A stretch of 9,945 nt of DNA from positions 1-9,945 of the forward strand of contig DAIEIL010000055.1 of the NCBI GenBank assembly GCA_027352645.1. Direction: 5' to 3'. The translations under genes were made by a program, and so were the position numbers. The notes beneath the pieces are model-generated. The model had not been told where the DNA came from. It saw only the letters and a program-made list of their open reading frames with translations, and did no database searches. The DNA comes from Rhodobiaceae bacterium. Its GTDB lineage: Bacteria; Pseudomonadota; Alphaproteobacteria; Parvibaculales; Parvibaculaceae. Positions 1 to 6,757 of this stretch are shown piece by piece. The stretch's first letter is position 1, and every line of letters starts with the position of its first letter.

Positions 1-454
1 TGCCGACCTGGCTGGAAATATTGGGCTTGAACGCGCCATTGCCGAGAATGAGCGCCAGCAGCGCGAAGAGAAACAGATGCTCGACGGCCATCATGAAATG
101 GCCGAGCGCCATCAGCAGCGCGCCGATGATGATTGTGCGCCGCCGCCCGAGCCAGCGGTCCGCGATGAGCCCGCCGAGAACGGGCGTGAGGTAGACGAGC
201 GCCGTATAGGAGCCATAGATCTGCGAGGCGAAGGGCTGCGCGTCGAGCGGGCCGAAGACGCTCTCGAAGATGCCGCGCAGCGCGTCGAGACCGAGTACGC
301 GGTCGCGGTTTTCCGGCAGCAGCAGATATTTGACCATGTAGAGGGTCAGCAGCGCCCGCATGCCGTAATAGGAGAAGCGCTCCCACATCTCTGTGCCGAA
401 GAGGAAGGTGAGCCCCCTCGGATGGCCGAAAAGTTCCGGGTTGCGCGGGCTCAT
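1..454 (-). CDS. POT/PTR2-family proton-coupled peptide transporter, N-terminal part (runs off the window)
   Basis: This is the first 151 codons of an inner-membrane di/tripeptide:H+ symporter of the POT (PTR2, DtpA/DtpB-like) family; the C-terminal part lies beyond base 1. The reverse-strand translation starts MSPRNPELFGHPRGLTFLF. It carries the family's TM1 proton-coupling motif ExxERFxYYG at residues 22-31 (E22, E25, R26), then an ADRWLGRRR loop typical of the cytoplasmic turn between TM2 and TM3, and a GNGAFKPNIS motif near the window edge, also typical of POT proteins. Hydrophobic segments fit TM1 to TM4. The ATG at 454-452 overlaps the stop of the upstream DUF1289 gene (ATGA), so translational coupling is likely. 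Family assignment is firm. The substrate is inferred from family membership, and a non-peptide substrate cannot be excluded. Confidence 0.9.
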   Translation of the reverse strand, partial: MSPRNPELFGHPRGLTFLFGTEMWERFSYYGMRALLTLYMVKYLLLPENRDRVLGLDALRGIFESVFGPLDAQPFASQIYGSYTALVYLTPVLGGLIADRWLGRRRTIIIGALLMALGHFMMAVEHLFLFALLALILGNGAFKPNISSQVG

Positions 455-690
455 CGTGCGAGCACCGCCGCGATGCGGGCGCGGGCCTCGGCGGGAGCGG
501 CGGCGCGAGGGCCGAGCGCGTCGAGGCGGGCGGCCAGGGTTTCCATGACGGCGCGGCGCTCGCTTTCGGCAAGGCGCGACCAGCGGCCGATTTCATCGAG
601 CGTGCGGGCGCATCCGGTGCAGAGGCCGGTTGCGGCGTCCATCGCGCAGACATTGATGCAGGGGGAGGAGACAGGCGGCAGGGCGTTCAC
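451..690 (-). CDS. DUF1289 family small cysteine-rich protein
   Basis: This 79-residue protein has the DUF1289 core: SPCINVC, MDxxTGLCxGC, then RTLDEIxxW and an ER-containing helix. The four cysteines (C11, C15, C24, C27 from the chosen start) form a likely Zn or Fe-S binding knuckle. No biochemical role is established for the family as far as I know. The longest frame begins at a TTG at 756, but that would leave only 5 bp to the divergent gene starting at 762. The GTG at 690 gives the usual short leader before PPVSSPC, sits 6 nt after a GGA, and leaves a 71-bp divergent promoter region, so I prefer it. A GTG at 738 is also possible. The gene is followed, with a 4-bp overlap, by the POT transporter. 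The C-terminal third is Ala/Arg-rich and looks helical. Confidence 0.82.
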   Translation of the reverse strand: MNALPPVSSPCINVCAMDAATGLCTGCARTLDEIGRWSRLAESERRAVMETLAARLDALGPRAAAPAEARARIAAVLAR

Positions 691-761
691 GTCATTTCCG
701 GGTTCTATCGCGGTCCGGAGCAGGGTATAGGAAGGCACCTCCCAATTCCGAGACAAATATA

Positions 762-1745
762 ATGACCCGTCCGCCCTCCGGCCTGCCTTTCGACGATATT
801 CGCGACCTGATCGCGGGGCTCCCTGCGGGGGATGACGTGGCGACAGTCACGGCAGCCGCGCATGCGGGCGAACTGGTCGATGCGGGCGGCCTCGGCCGTC
901 TCGATGAAATCGCGGTCTGGCTCGCCCGCTGGCAGGCCAATGCGAAGCCCGCCGTCGAACGGCCGCTGGTCGCGATCTTCGCCGCCAATCATCAGGTGGC
1001 GTCGCGCGTTTCCGATCTGCCGCAGGCACGGACCCGCCAGATGGTCGAGCTTTTCGCGGCGGGCGGTGCGGCGGTGAACCAGTTCGCGCTGGCGGCCAAT
1101 GCGGGGCTGAAGGTTTTCGACCTCGCGCTCGACATGCCGGTGCCGGACATCACGGGCGCCGATGCGCTTTCCGAGCAGGCCTGCGCCGCGACCATGGCCT
1201 TCGGCATGGAAGCGATTGCGGGCGGCGCCGATCTTCTCTGCGTGGGCGCGGCTGGCGTCGGCAATGGTGCGGCGGCCACGGCTCTCGCGGCGGCGCTTTT
1301 CGGCGGCGAGGCTTCCGACTGGACTTCCGATCCGCGCGAACAGGCCGTGGTGGAAGAGGCGCTCGCCTTCCACGGGAATGCGCTACGCGATCCGCTGGAG
1401 GCGCTTCGACGCCTCGGCGGGCGCGAGCTTGCCGCCATTGCGGGCGCGATCCTCGCCGCCCGCTACCAGCGCATTCCGGTGCTGCTCGACGGCTTCGTCG
1501 CCTGCGCGGCGGCGGCTGTTCTCTACAAGCAGGACCAGGGCTCGCTCGACCACTGCCTTGCCGCGCATCGTTCCGGCTCGGTGGCGCATGACATATTGCT
1601 CGAAGCGCTGGGCAAGGAGCCGCTGCTCGATCTCGGTATCGCCCTCGAGGACGGCACGGGCGCGGCTTTGGCGATCAGCCTCGTCAAATCGGCCGCTGCC
1701 GCCCATGTAGGCATGGCGACCCGCGAGCAGGCGGGGCTCGCCTGA
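762..1745 (+). CDS. cobT: CobT-like nicotinate-nucleotide-dimethylbenzimidazole phosphoribosyltransferase homologue with altered active-site motifs
   Basis: CobT activates the lower-ligand base of cobalamin by transferring phosphoribose from nicotinate mononucleotide to dimethylbenzimidazole. This 327-residue protein aligns by eye along the family: N-terminal LPFDDIRDLIAGLPAGD, GGLGRLDEIAVWLA (42-55), MVELFAAGGAAVNQ (94-107), GLKVFDLALDMP (115-126), CAATMAFGMEAIAGG (141-155), DPLEALRRLGGRELAAIAGAI (210-230), and a VLLDGFVACAAA segment (240-251). It is slightly short; about 330-360 residues is usual. Several motifs I expect from Salmonella CobT and rhizobial CobU differ. GEMGIGNTT appears as GAAGVGNGA (162-170), the GEGTG catalytic stretch appears as EDGTG (296-300), the NHGV...GVT stretch is NHQVASRVSD, and the GxGTG loop after GLYGG is shortened. 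Fold assignment is strong, but normal CobT activity is doubtful. The start is an ATG with a weak ribosome site; no later start keeps the conserved N-terminus. No other cobalamin gene is adjacent. Confidence 0.85.
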   Translation: MTRPPSGLPFDDIRDLIAGLPAGDDVATVTAAAHAGELVDAGGLGRLDEIAVWLARWQANAKPAVERPLVAIFAANHQVASRVSDLPQARTRQMVELFAAGGAAVNQFALAANAGLKVFDLALDMPVPDITGADALSEQACAATMAFGMEAIAGGADLLCVGAAGVGNGAAATALAAALFGGEASDWTSDPREQAVVEEALAFHGNALRDPLEALRRLGGRELAAIAGAILAARYQRIPVLLDGFVACAAAAVLYKQDQGSLDHCLAAHRSGSVAHDILLEALGKEPLLDLGIALEDGTGAALAISLVKSAAAAHVGMATREQAGLA

Positions 1746-1879
1746 ATTCGATTCGGTCCATGCTGGCCCGCTGCCGCAGGGGCGGGCGGGGCGTTTGCGC
1801 ACAGGACCCCGGTTTCCCGCGCACAGCCACCGGCCTTGCAACGAGCCCGGGGGCCGGTAATATCACCGCCAAAATAAGT

Positions 1880-1905
1880 GGCCGGGCGTCCTGATCGCGC
1901 CGGCC
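1880..1905 (+). terminator. GC-rich hairpin in the cobT-ACAD spacer, possible weak terminator
   Basis: GGCCGG at 1880-1885 pairs with CCGGCC at 1900-1905. The next three bases GCG/CGC can extend the stem to 9 bp with a single bulged G, leaving a 7-nt loop. It is followed by CTTTC rather than a true T-run, so termination strength is uncertain. The rest of the 232-bp spacer (1746-1977) holds only a second GC-rich inverted pair (GCCCGC 1766-1771 with GCGGGC 1782-1787). I see no convincing sigma-70 promoter, although the operon that follows must start somewhere here. Confidence 0.3.
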
Positions 1906-1977
1906 CTTTCGCACGTAAAAGCCGGCTGTTATGCGGAATCAATGGTTTCGCTTGCCGCCGAGCAGGAGGACATTTCG

Positions 1978-3168
1978 ATGGATATGAGTTTCTCGCCGCA
2001 GGACCTCGCGTTTCGCGATGAAGTCCGCACCTTTATCGCCGAGAACTATCCGAAAGACCTGAAGTCGCGCCGGACGCGCGGAGAGATGACCAAGGAGGAA
2101 ATCCTCACCTGGCATCGCATCCTCTACAAGAAGGGCTGGGTCGTTCCGCATTGGCCGGTGGAATACGGCGGCACGGGCTGGACGATCACGCAGCGCTACA
2201 TCTGGAACGAAGAGAATGCGCGCGCCGAGACGCAGGCGCTTCTCCCCTTCGGCCTCTCCATGGTGGGCCCGGTCATCTACACCTTCGGCAATGAAGAGCA
2301 GAAGAAGCGCTTCCTGCCGGGCATTCTTTCCGCCGACGTCTGGTGGTGCCAGGGCTATTCCGAGCCGGGCGCCGGTTCGGACCTTGCCGGCCTCAAGACC
2401 CGCGCCGTGCGCGAGGGCGACCATTATGTCGTCAACGGTCACAAGATCTGGACGACGCTCGCCCAGTATGCCGACTGGATGTTCTGCCTTGTCCGCACGG
2501 ACGCGAACGCCAAGGCGCAGGAGGGCATCTCGTTCCTTCTGATCGACATGAAGACGCCGGGCATCACCGTTCGCCCCATCATCACGATGGACGGCGCGCA
2601 TGAGGTCAACGAAGTCTTCCTCGAAGACGTGAAGGTTCCGGCCGAGAACCTCATCGGCGAGGAAAACAAGGGCTGGACCTATGCGAAGTTCCTGCTCGGC
2701 AACGAGCGTTCGGGCATCGCGGGCGTTTCGCGCTCCAAGAAGGCGATCGAGCGTCTGAAGTCCATCGCGACCGCCGAGCTCGTCGACGGCTCGCCGCTTC
2801 TCAAGACCGACGAGTTCTCGCGCAAGGTCGCCGAACTCGAAATCGATCTCACCGCGCTCGAAGTGACGGAACTGCGCACGCTGGCCGCCGAGAGCAAGGG
2901 TGCGGGCCCTGGGCCGGAAGCCTCTATCCTCAAGATCAGGGGCACCGAGATCCAGCAGCGCATCACGGAACTCACGCTGGAAGCCGTCGGCAATTACGGC
3001 CAGGTCAACGTGCCGACGGGCGAGCTCACCGGCAACGAGTTCGTCGCCGGGCCGGATTACTCGAACGGCGCCGCGCAGAACTATTTCAACATGCGTAAGA
3101 CTTCGATCTATGGCGGATCGAACGAAATTCAGCACAACATCATCGCAAAAATGGTGCTCGGCCTTTAA
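1978..3168 (+). CDS. Acyl-CoA dehydrogenase, large (catalytic) subunit type, pimeloyl-CoA dehydrogenase PimC-like
   Basis: This 396-residue flavoenzyme subunit should form the alpha,beta double bond in an acyl-CoA thioester during beta-oxidation and pass electrons to ETF. The ACAD architecture is complete: an N-terminal helical domain beginning MDMSFSPQDLAFRDEVR, a beta domain with WCQGYSEPGAGSDLA (123-137) and KIWTTLAQYADWMF (156-169), and a C-terminal helical domain. The classic C-terminal catalytic glutamate is absent: YEG of medium-chain enzymes is YGG (378-380) within YGGSNEIQ. The likely base is E243 of GNER, matching the helix-G glutamate of isovaleryl-CoA dehydrogenase and heteromeric steroid ACADs. 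No RxQFG flavin motif is visible, implying the partner supplies it. I chose the ATG at 1978 because AGGAGGA at 1964-1970 is correctly spaced and the ACAD N-terminus starts there. The upstream ATG at 1942 has no ribosome site. The small subunit follows after 51 bp. Confidence 0.9.
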   Translation: MDMSFSPQDLAFRDEVRTFIAENYPKDLKSRRTRGEMTKEEILTWHRILYKKGWVVPHWPVEYGGTGWTITQRYIWNEENARAETQALLPFGLSMVGPVIYTFGNEEQKKRFLPGILSADVWWCQGYSEPGAGSDLAGLKTRAVREGDHYVVNGHKIWTTLAQYADWMFCLVRTDANAKAQEGISFLLIDMKTPGITVRPIITMDGAHEVNEVFLEDVKVPAENLIGEENKGWTYAKFLLGNERSGIAGVSRSKKAIERLKSIATAELVDGSPLLKTDEFSRKVAELEIDLTALEVTELRTLAAESKGAGPGPEASILKIRGTEIQQRITELTLEAVGNYGQVNVPTGELTGNEFVAGPDYSNGAAQNYFNMRKTSIYGGSNEIQHNIIAKMVLGL

Positions 3169-3219
3169 ACGGGTCGCAAGCGCCGCATAGAAACCAGACT
3201 TAACGGGAAGGGCAAGGAC

Positions 3220-4350
3220 ATGGATTTTTCGTTCACTGAGGAGCAGACCCTGCTCCGCAATACGGTGCAGAGCCTGTTGGCAGACAAGTACGACTTCGAT
3301 ACGCGTCGCAAGATCGCGAAATCGCCCGAGGGCTGGAGCCAGGCGATGTGGCAGCAGTTCGCCGAACTGGGCCTGCTTGCCGCGCCCTTCGCTGAAGAGC
3401 TGGGCGGCCTCGGCGGCGGCAGCATCGAAACGATGATCCTGATGGAAGAGTTCGGCCGTCATCTCGTGGTCGAGCCCTTCGTCGAGACGGTCGTGGTCGC
3501 TGGCGGCTTCCTCCGCGAGGGCGGCTCCAAGGAGCAGCAGGAAGCCCACATCCCCGGCATCATCGGTGGCGAGACCGTTTGGGCCTTCGCCTATGCCGAG
3601 CCGCAGGGTCGCTACAACCTCGCCGACCTCGTCACCACGGCGAAGAAGGACGGCGCGGGCTACACGATCAACGGTTACAAGGCCGTGGTTCTCGGCGCTC
3701 CCTGGGCGCAGAAGCTCATCGTCACCGCGCGCACCTCGGGTGGCCAGCGCGACCGTGACGGCGTTTCGGTCTTCATCGTCGACAAGAACGCCGCCGGCGT
3801 CTCGAACCGCGACTACCCGACGGTCGATGGCCGTCGCGCCTCGGAGATCACCTTCGAGAACGTCAAGGTCGGCGCCGACGCGCTGATCGGCGCGGAAGGC
3901 AAGGGCCTGCCGCTCGTCGAGAAGATCACCGATCAGGCGATCGCCGCTCTCTCCGCCGAAGCTGTCGGCTGCATGGGCGAGCTCAACAAGGCGACCGTCG
4001 AATACTGCAAGACGCGCAAGCAGTTCGGCGTGCCGATCGGCAAGTTCCAGGTTCTCCAGCACCGCATGGTCGACATGTTCATGGCCTATGAACAGTCGGT
4101 TTCCATGACTTACATGGTCAACCTGAAGCTCGATGAGAACGAAGCCGAGCGCACCAAGGCCGCCGCTGGCGCCAAGGTCCAGATCGGCAAGGCCGGTCGC
4201 TTCGTCGGCCAGCAGGCCGTGCAGCTCCATGGCGGCATGGGCATGACCGACGAACTGAATGTCGGCCACTACTTCAAGCGCCTCACCATGATCGACACGC
4301 AGTTCGGCAATGTCGACCACCAGCTGAAGCGTTACTCGACCGCCGCCTGA
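3220..4350 (+). CDS. Acyl-CoA dehydrogenase, small subunit type, pimeloyl-CoA dehydrogenase PimD-like
   Basis: This 376-residue ACAD is the second gene of the pair and the probable partner of the upstream subunit. It begins MDFSFTEEQTLLRNTVQSLL and carries an AFAYAEPQGRYNLADL variant (122-137) of the usual acyl-CoA/FAD loop. The C-terminal half has TRKQFG (265-270) and QLHGGMGMT (335-343), motifs that contact the flavin across the dimer interface. Neither expected catalytic glutamate is obvious: the helix-G region reads ITDQAIAALSAE and the C-terminal loop reads IDTQFGNVDHQ in place of YEGTNEI. This mirrors heteromeric ACADs in which one chain has lost its own active site. AAGG lies just upstream of the ATG. 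A strong terminator begins 24 bp after the stop, closing a two-gene operon. Substrate is not determined; pimeloyl-, cyclic- or sterol-side-chain-like CoA esters are family-based guesses. Confidence 0.88.
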   Translation: MDFSFTEEQTLLRNTVQSLLADKYDFDTRRKIAKSPEGWSQAMWQQFAELGLLAAPFAEELGGLGGGSIETMILMEEFGRHLVVEPFVETVVVAGGFLREGGSKEQQEAHIPGIIGGETVWAFAYAEPQGRYNLADLVTTAKKDGAGYTINGYKAVVLGAPWAQKLIVTARTSGGQRDRDGVSVFIVDKNAAGVSNRDYPTVDGRRASEITFENVKVGADALIGAEGKGLPLVEKITDQAIAALSAEAVGCMGELNKATVEYCKTRKQFGVPIGKFQVLQHRMVDMFMAYEQSVSMTYMVNLKLDENEAERTKAAAGAKVQIGKAGRFVGQQAVQLHGGMGMTDELNVGHYFKRLTMIDTQFGNVDHQLKRYSTAA

Positions 4351-4373
4351 GGCTTTCGAGTCTGACTCAAGGG

Positions 4374-4408
4374 AAAGGCCGTAACTCACGTTACGGCCTT
4401 TTCTTTTT
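4374..4408 (+). terminator. Rho-independent terminator of the ACAD pair
   Basis: AAAGGCCGTAAC (4374-4385) pairs perfectly with GTTACGGCCTTT (4390-4401), giving a 12-bp stem and a 4-nt TCAC loop. TTCTTTTT follows. The position 24 bp after the small-subunit stop codon and the lack of mismatches make this the clearest intrinsic terminator in the window. It isolates the ACAD operon from the TetR gene. Confidence 0.9.
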
Positions 4409-4492
4409 GCCCCGAATCTGAGGATCGACTCGAAGTCTGTGTTCTGAAAGTTGCGGCCTGTCTTTCACGGCGGCAGCCCGCAGCGGTGCGGG

Positions 4493-4535
4493 CGCTAGCG
4501 GCATCCATTGGTGTATGTATGTTCTAGTGCTAGCA
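4493..4535 (+). promoter_or_regulatory. Twin GCTAGC-centred palindromes upstream of the TetR gene, candidate operator
   Basis: Two perfect 8-bp palindromes, CGCTAGCG (4493-4500) and TGCTAGCA (4528-4535), lie with centres 35 bp apart. A third CTAG sits between them at 4524-4527. They fall between the ACAD terminator and the TetR start, where an autoregulatory operator would be expected. TTGGTG at 4508-4513 followed 17 bp later by TAGCAA is only a poor promoter match. Operator function is inference from position and symmetry. TetR sites are usually longer, so each 8-mer could at most be a core. Confidence 0.35.
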
Positions 4536-4563
4536 ATGAAATCCGGAGGTCGCGGCAGATTCG

Positions 4564-5193
4564 ATGAAGCATGACGAGCACTCGCCCCAGCGCCAGGCGG
4601 CCCGCAGCGAAGCCATGCGGGCGAGGCTGATAGTGGCTGCCAGGCAATCTCTTTTGGACAGGGGCTACGCGCGGACCACCGCGGTTGAAGTCTGCGCCCG
4701 CGCGGGTGTCACGCGGGGCGCGCTCTTCCATCATTTCCCCAGTCTCTCGAGTCTGTTTGCGGTCATGCTCGACGAGATCTACGCGACCATGTCGGCGCAA
4801 GCTGCGGAGGCGCGCGAACGCAATCCCCAGGATGCCATGAGCGCCTTCATCGACGCACTCTGGGCGAGCTTCGGGCATGCCGATTTCAAGATCGTTATCG
4901 AAGTGTGGTTGGCGGCGCGCAACGATCCGGATCTTCGCGAGGAGTTGGCGCCCGTTATTCAACGCTTCAGTCGGCTCGCATCGCCGGAATTGAACGATCG
5001 TCTGGCGGAGACTGTCGGGGGAAGCGCGGAGAATATCGCCTTCTATCGTCTCATCGTCGAAGCCATGATCGGCATGGCGCTTGGACGGGCGGTGACCACC
5101 GAGGGAAACGCCATGGGGCACGAGGAAGCGGTCATAGCCTTGCTGAAAAAACTCGCCCAAGGCTTCAAGGAGGCACCGCGCACCTGCCATTGA
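4564..5193 (+). CDS. TetR/AcrR-family transcriptional regulator
   Basis: This is a 209-residue one-component regulator. The N-terminal DNA-binding domain spans about residues 18-65, with the helix-turn-helix at roughly 37-58 (TTAVEVCARAGVTRGALFHHF), including the family's hallmark GALFHHF recognition-helix end. Residues 70-205 form a helical ligand-binding and dimerisation domain without a sub-family motif I recognise, so the inducer is unknown. The ATG follows a GGAGG that is rather distant (about 14 nt). The gene lies alone between the ACAD terminator and the convergent histidine kinase. By location it may regulate the ACAD pair or the crotonase/ABM/ACAD genes in response to an acyl-CoA, as many TetR regulators of fatty-acid catabolism do, but nothing in the sequence proves this. 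Family confidence is high, target unknown. Confidence 0.92.
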   Translation: MKHDEHSPQRQAARSEAMRARLIVAARQSLLDRGYARTTAVEVCARAGVTRGALFHHFPSLSSLFAVMLDEIYATMSAQAAEARERNPQDAMSAFIDALWASFGHADFKIVIEVWLAARNDPDLREELAPVIQRFSRLASPELNDRLAETVGGSAENIAFYRLIVEAMIGMALGRAVTTEGNAMGHEEAVIALLKKLAQGFKEAPRTCH

Positions 5194-5218
5194 GCGGTGC
5201 GTCGCGGAGGGGCGGGAT

Positions 5219-5250
5219 GCCGTGCCGGCCTGATCAGGCGGTGGCGCGGC
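5219..5250. terminator. Imperfect inverted repeat between convergent genes, possible bidirectional terminator
   Basis: The arms GCCGTGCC-GG-CCTG and CAGGCGGTGGCGCGGC pair imperfectly around a perfect 12-bp palindrome, GCCTGATCAGGC (5228-5239). The palindrome covers the stop codon of the minus-strand kinase gene and lies 35 bp after the TetR stop. There is no T-run on either strand, so this is weak evidence for a terminator. It is the only structure in the 40-bp convergent junction. Confidence 0.25.
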
Positions 5251-6757
5251 ATTCCGACGGCGTCAGCTGGCGGAGGCGGGCGAGGGGGAAGACCGCCTCT
5301 GCCTGTGTGCCCTGGCCGAGCGTGCTGCGCAGCTCGAAACGGCCGCCATGGGCGCCGAGCAAGCCCTTCACGATGGAAAGCCCAAGGCCCGAGCCCTTGC
5401 CCGGCTGGGCGATGCCTGCCGCGCCTTGCGCGAAGGCTTCCATGACCTTGTCGATCTCGGAACCCGCAATGCCGGGGCCTTCGTCATGAACGCCGAAGCG
5501 GAGATCGCCGGAGGGGTCGAGCCGCGCGATCATCCTGACCGTGGTGTTGGGCGGCGAGAACTTGATCGCATTGGTCAGCAGGTTGATCCAGGTCTGGCGC
5601 ATGGCGCGTGCGTCGGCCCGCAGGACCGGCAGGCCGGGGTCGAACTCCTCGATCACGTTGACGCGCTGGGCCTGTGCGCGGATATCGAGCAGGCGGCGGC
5701 AATCCCTGGCCAGATAGACGATATCCACTTCCTCCTCGACGATCTCGAAGCGGCCCGCCTCGATGCGCGAGAGATCGAGAATATCGTTGATGAGGCCGAG
5801 CAGGTGCTGGCCCGACTGGTTGATGTCGTTCGAATATTCCTTGTAGATGGGCTTCGCATGGGCGCCGAAGATCTCCGTCGCCATGACTTCCGAAAAGCCG
5901 ATGATGGCGTTGAGCGGCGTCCTGAGCTCATGGCTCATATTCGCAAGGAAGCTCGACTTGGCGCGGTTCGCCTCTTCGGCGCGCGCGCGCGCGGCATCGG
6001 ACTCGCGCTTGGCGCGGAAGAGCTGCTCGATGAGCGCATTCTTGTCCGATTGCAGGTTGGCCGCGCGCAACATGGTGTTGTTGACGATCCTCGCCAGATG
6101 GAACAGCAGCGCGAGGAAAAGGCCAAGCGCGATGACAAAAGTAAGATGCGTGCCTTCGCCATAGGTGATGAAACGCAGGGCGATGGCGCCCGCGACGGGC
6201 ATCACCGTGCAGCAAAAGACCGGGAAATAGACGATCGTAATAAGCGCCAGCGGCGCCAGCGCCACCGTCATCAGGGCGAGGAGGAAGGTCTGTTGTTCGG
6301 GATGGTTCGTCGGCCATAGGAAGTAGAGGGACGATGCCAACACCACGCTGAAAGCCAGCGTCAACAGCTCGAAGCGGCGGGACCATCGTTCCGCTTCATC
6401 GGGTTCGACATGGCTCTCCAGAAATTCCCGCGCATTGAGGTAGTTCGCCGCCTGCAATGAAAGCATGGCCAGCAGCCAGGCGCCGATTTTCCACCAGGCT
6501 ATATTGTTGCCGAGACTGAGGCCGAAGGTGCCCACCATGAGCGGAAAGAAGAGGGGAATGCTGACCTGCGGTTCCGCCAGCGCGCGAAGCTGGGAAAGGC
6601 GAGCCTCGGGGGACATGCGGGCAGGGCGATAATGGCGCGCGCGCGCGAAGGCCGCGATCAGCGCTTCCCAGCGGAAACCGATCCCACCCCCGGAAGTGCT
6701 ATCGCCTGCGTGCCGCCTTTTCCGGCCGACACCTTGCGGCGCGTCTTCCAATGCCAT
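5234..6757 (-). CDS. Membrane-bound sensor histidine kinase, DivJ/PleC/PdhS-like catalytic core
   Basis: This 507-residue orphan two-component sensor has five or six hydrophobic segments at about residues 65-225 (from LFFPLMVGTFGLSLGNN to VIALGLFLALLFHLA). A coiled-coil-like linker rich in ARARAEEANRAK leads to the HisKA domain, with the H-box SHELRTPLN and phospho-acceptor His near residue 276. The HATPase domain shows an N-box (WINLLTNAIKFS, about 390-401), G1 DEGPGI (about 425-430) and G2 GKGSGLGLSIVKG (about 453-465). The stretch IIGFSEVM through LLGLINDILDLSRIEAG resembles the alphaproteobacterial DivJ/PleC/PdhS group. No PAS, receiver or HAMP domain is visible and no response regulator is adjacent. 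An upstream ATG at 6946 would extend the protein by 63 poorly hydrophobic residues across the divergent promoter region. I prefer 6757, preceded by GAGGG; 6616 is a further possibility. The signal sensed is unknown. Confidence 0.87.
   Translation of the reverse strand: MALEDAPQGVGRKRRHAGDSTSGGGIGFRWEALIAAFARARHYRPARMSPEARLSQLRALAEPQVSIPLFFPLMVGTFGLSLGNNIAWWKIGAWLLAMLSLQAANYLNAREFLESHVEPDEAERWSRRFELLTLAFSVVLASSLYFLWPTNHPEQQTFLLALMTVALAPLALITIVYFPVFCCTVMPVAGAIALRFITYGEGTHLTFVIALGLFLALLFHLARIVNNTMLRAANLQSDKNALIEQLFRAKRESDAARARAEEANRAKSSFLANMSHELRTPLNAIIGFSEVMATEIFGAHAKPIYKEYSNDINQSGQHLLGLINDILDLSRIEAGRFEIVEEEVDIVYLARDCRRLLDIRAQAQRVNVIEEFDPGLPVLRADARAMRQTWINLLTNAIKFSPPNTTVRMIARLDPSGDLRFGVHDEGPGIAGSEIDKVMEAFAQGAAGIAQPGKGSGLGLSIVKGLLGAHGGRFELRSTLGQGTQAEAVFPLARLRQLTPSECRATA

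Noticed and set aside
77..730. A plus-strand frame across the POT and DUF1289 genes
   Set aside because: The minus strand carries the ExxERF motif and four-cysteine motifs in consecutive genes; the plus-strand product is low-complexity Arg/Ala/Glu.
758..763. Perfect TATAAT as a cobT promoter
   Set aside because: It overlaps the ATG at 762, so transcription would begin inside the gene, and there is no fitting -35. No downstream start preserves the conserved N-terminus.
1939..4389. An 816-codon minus-strand open frame spanning both ACAD genes
   Set aside because: It is antisense to two intact, motif-rich ACAD genes, has no recognisable family and runs through their terminator. Strong G/C bias at codon ends explains such long shadow frames.
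5348..6319. A 323-codon plus-strand frame within the kinase gene
   Set aside because: It is antisense to the HisKA/HATPase coding region, rich in Arg/Glu/Asp/Ala in the manner of a shadow frame, with no domain signature.
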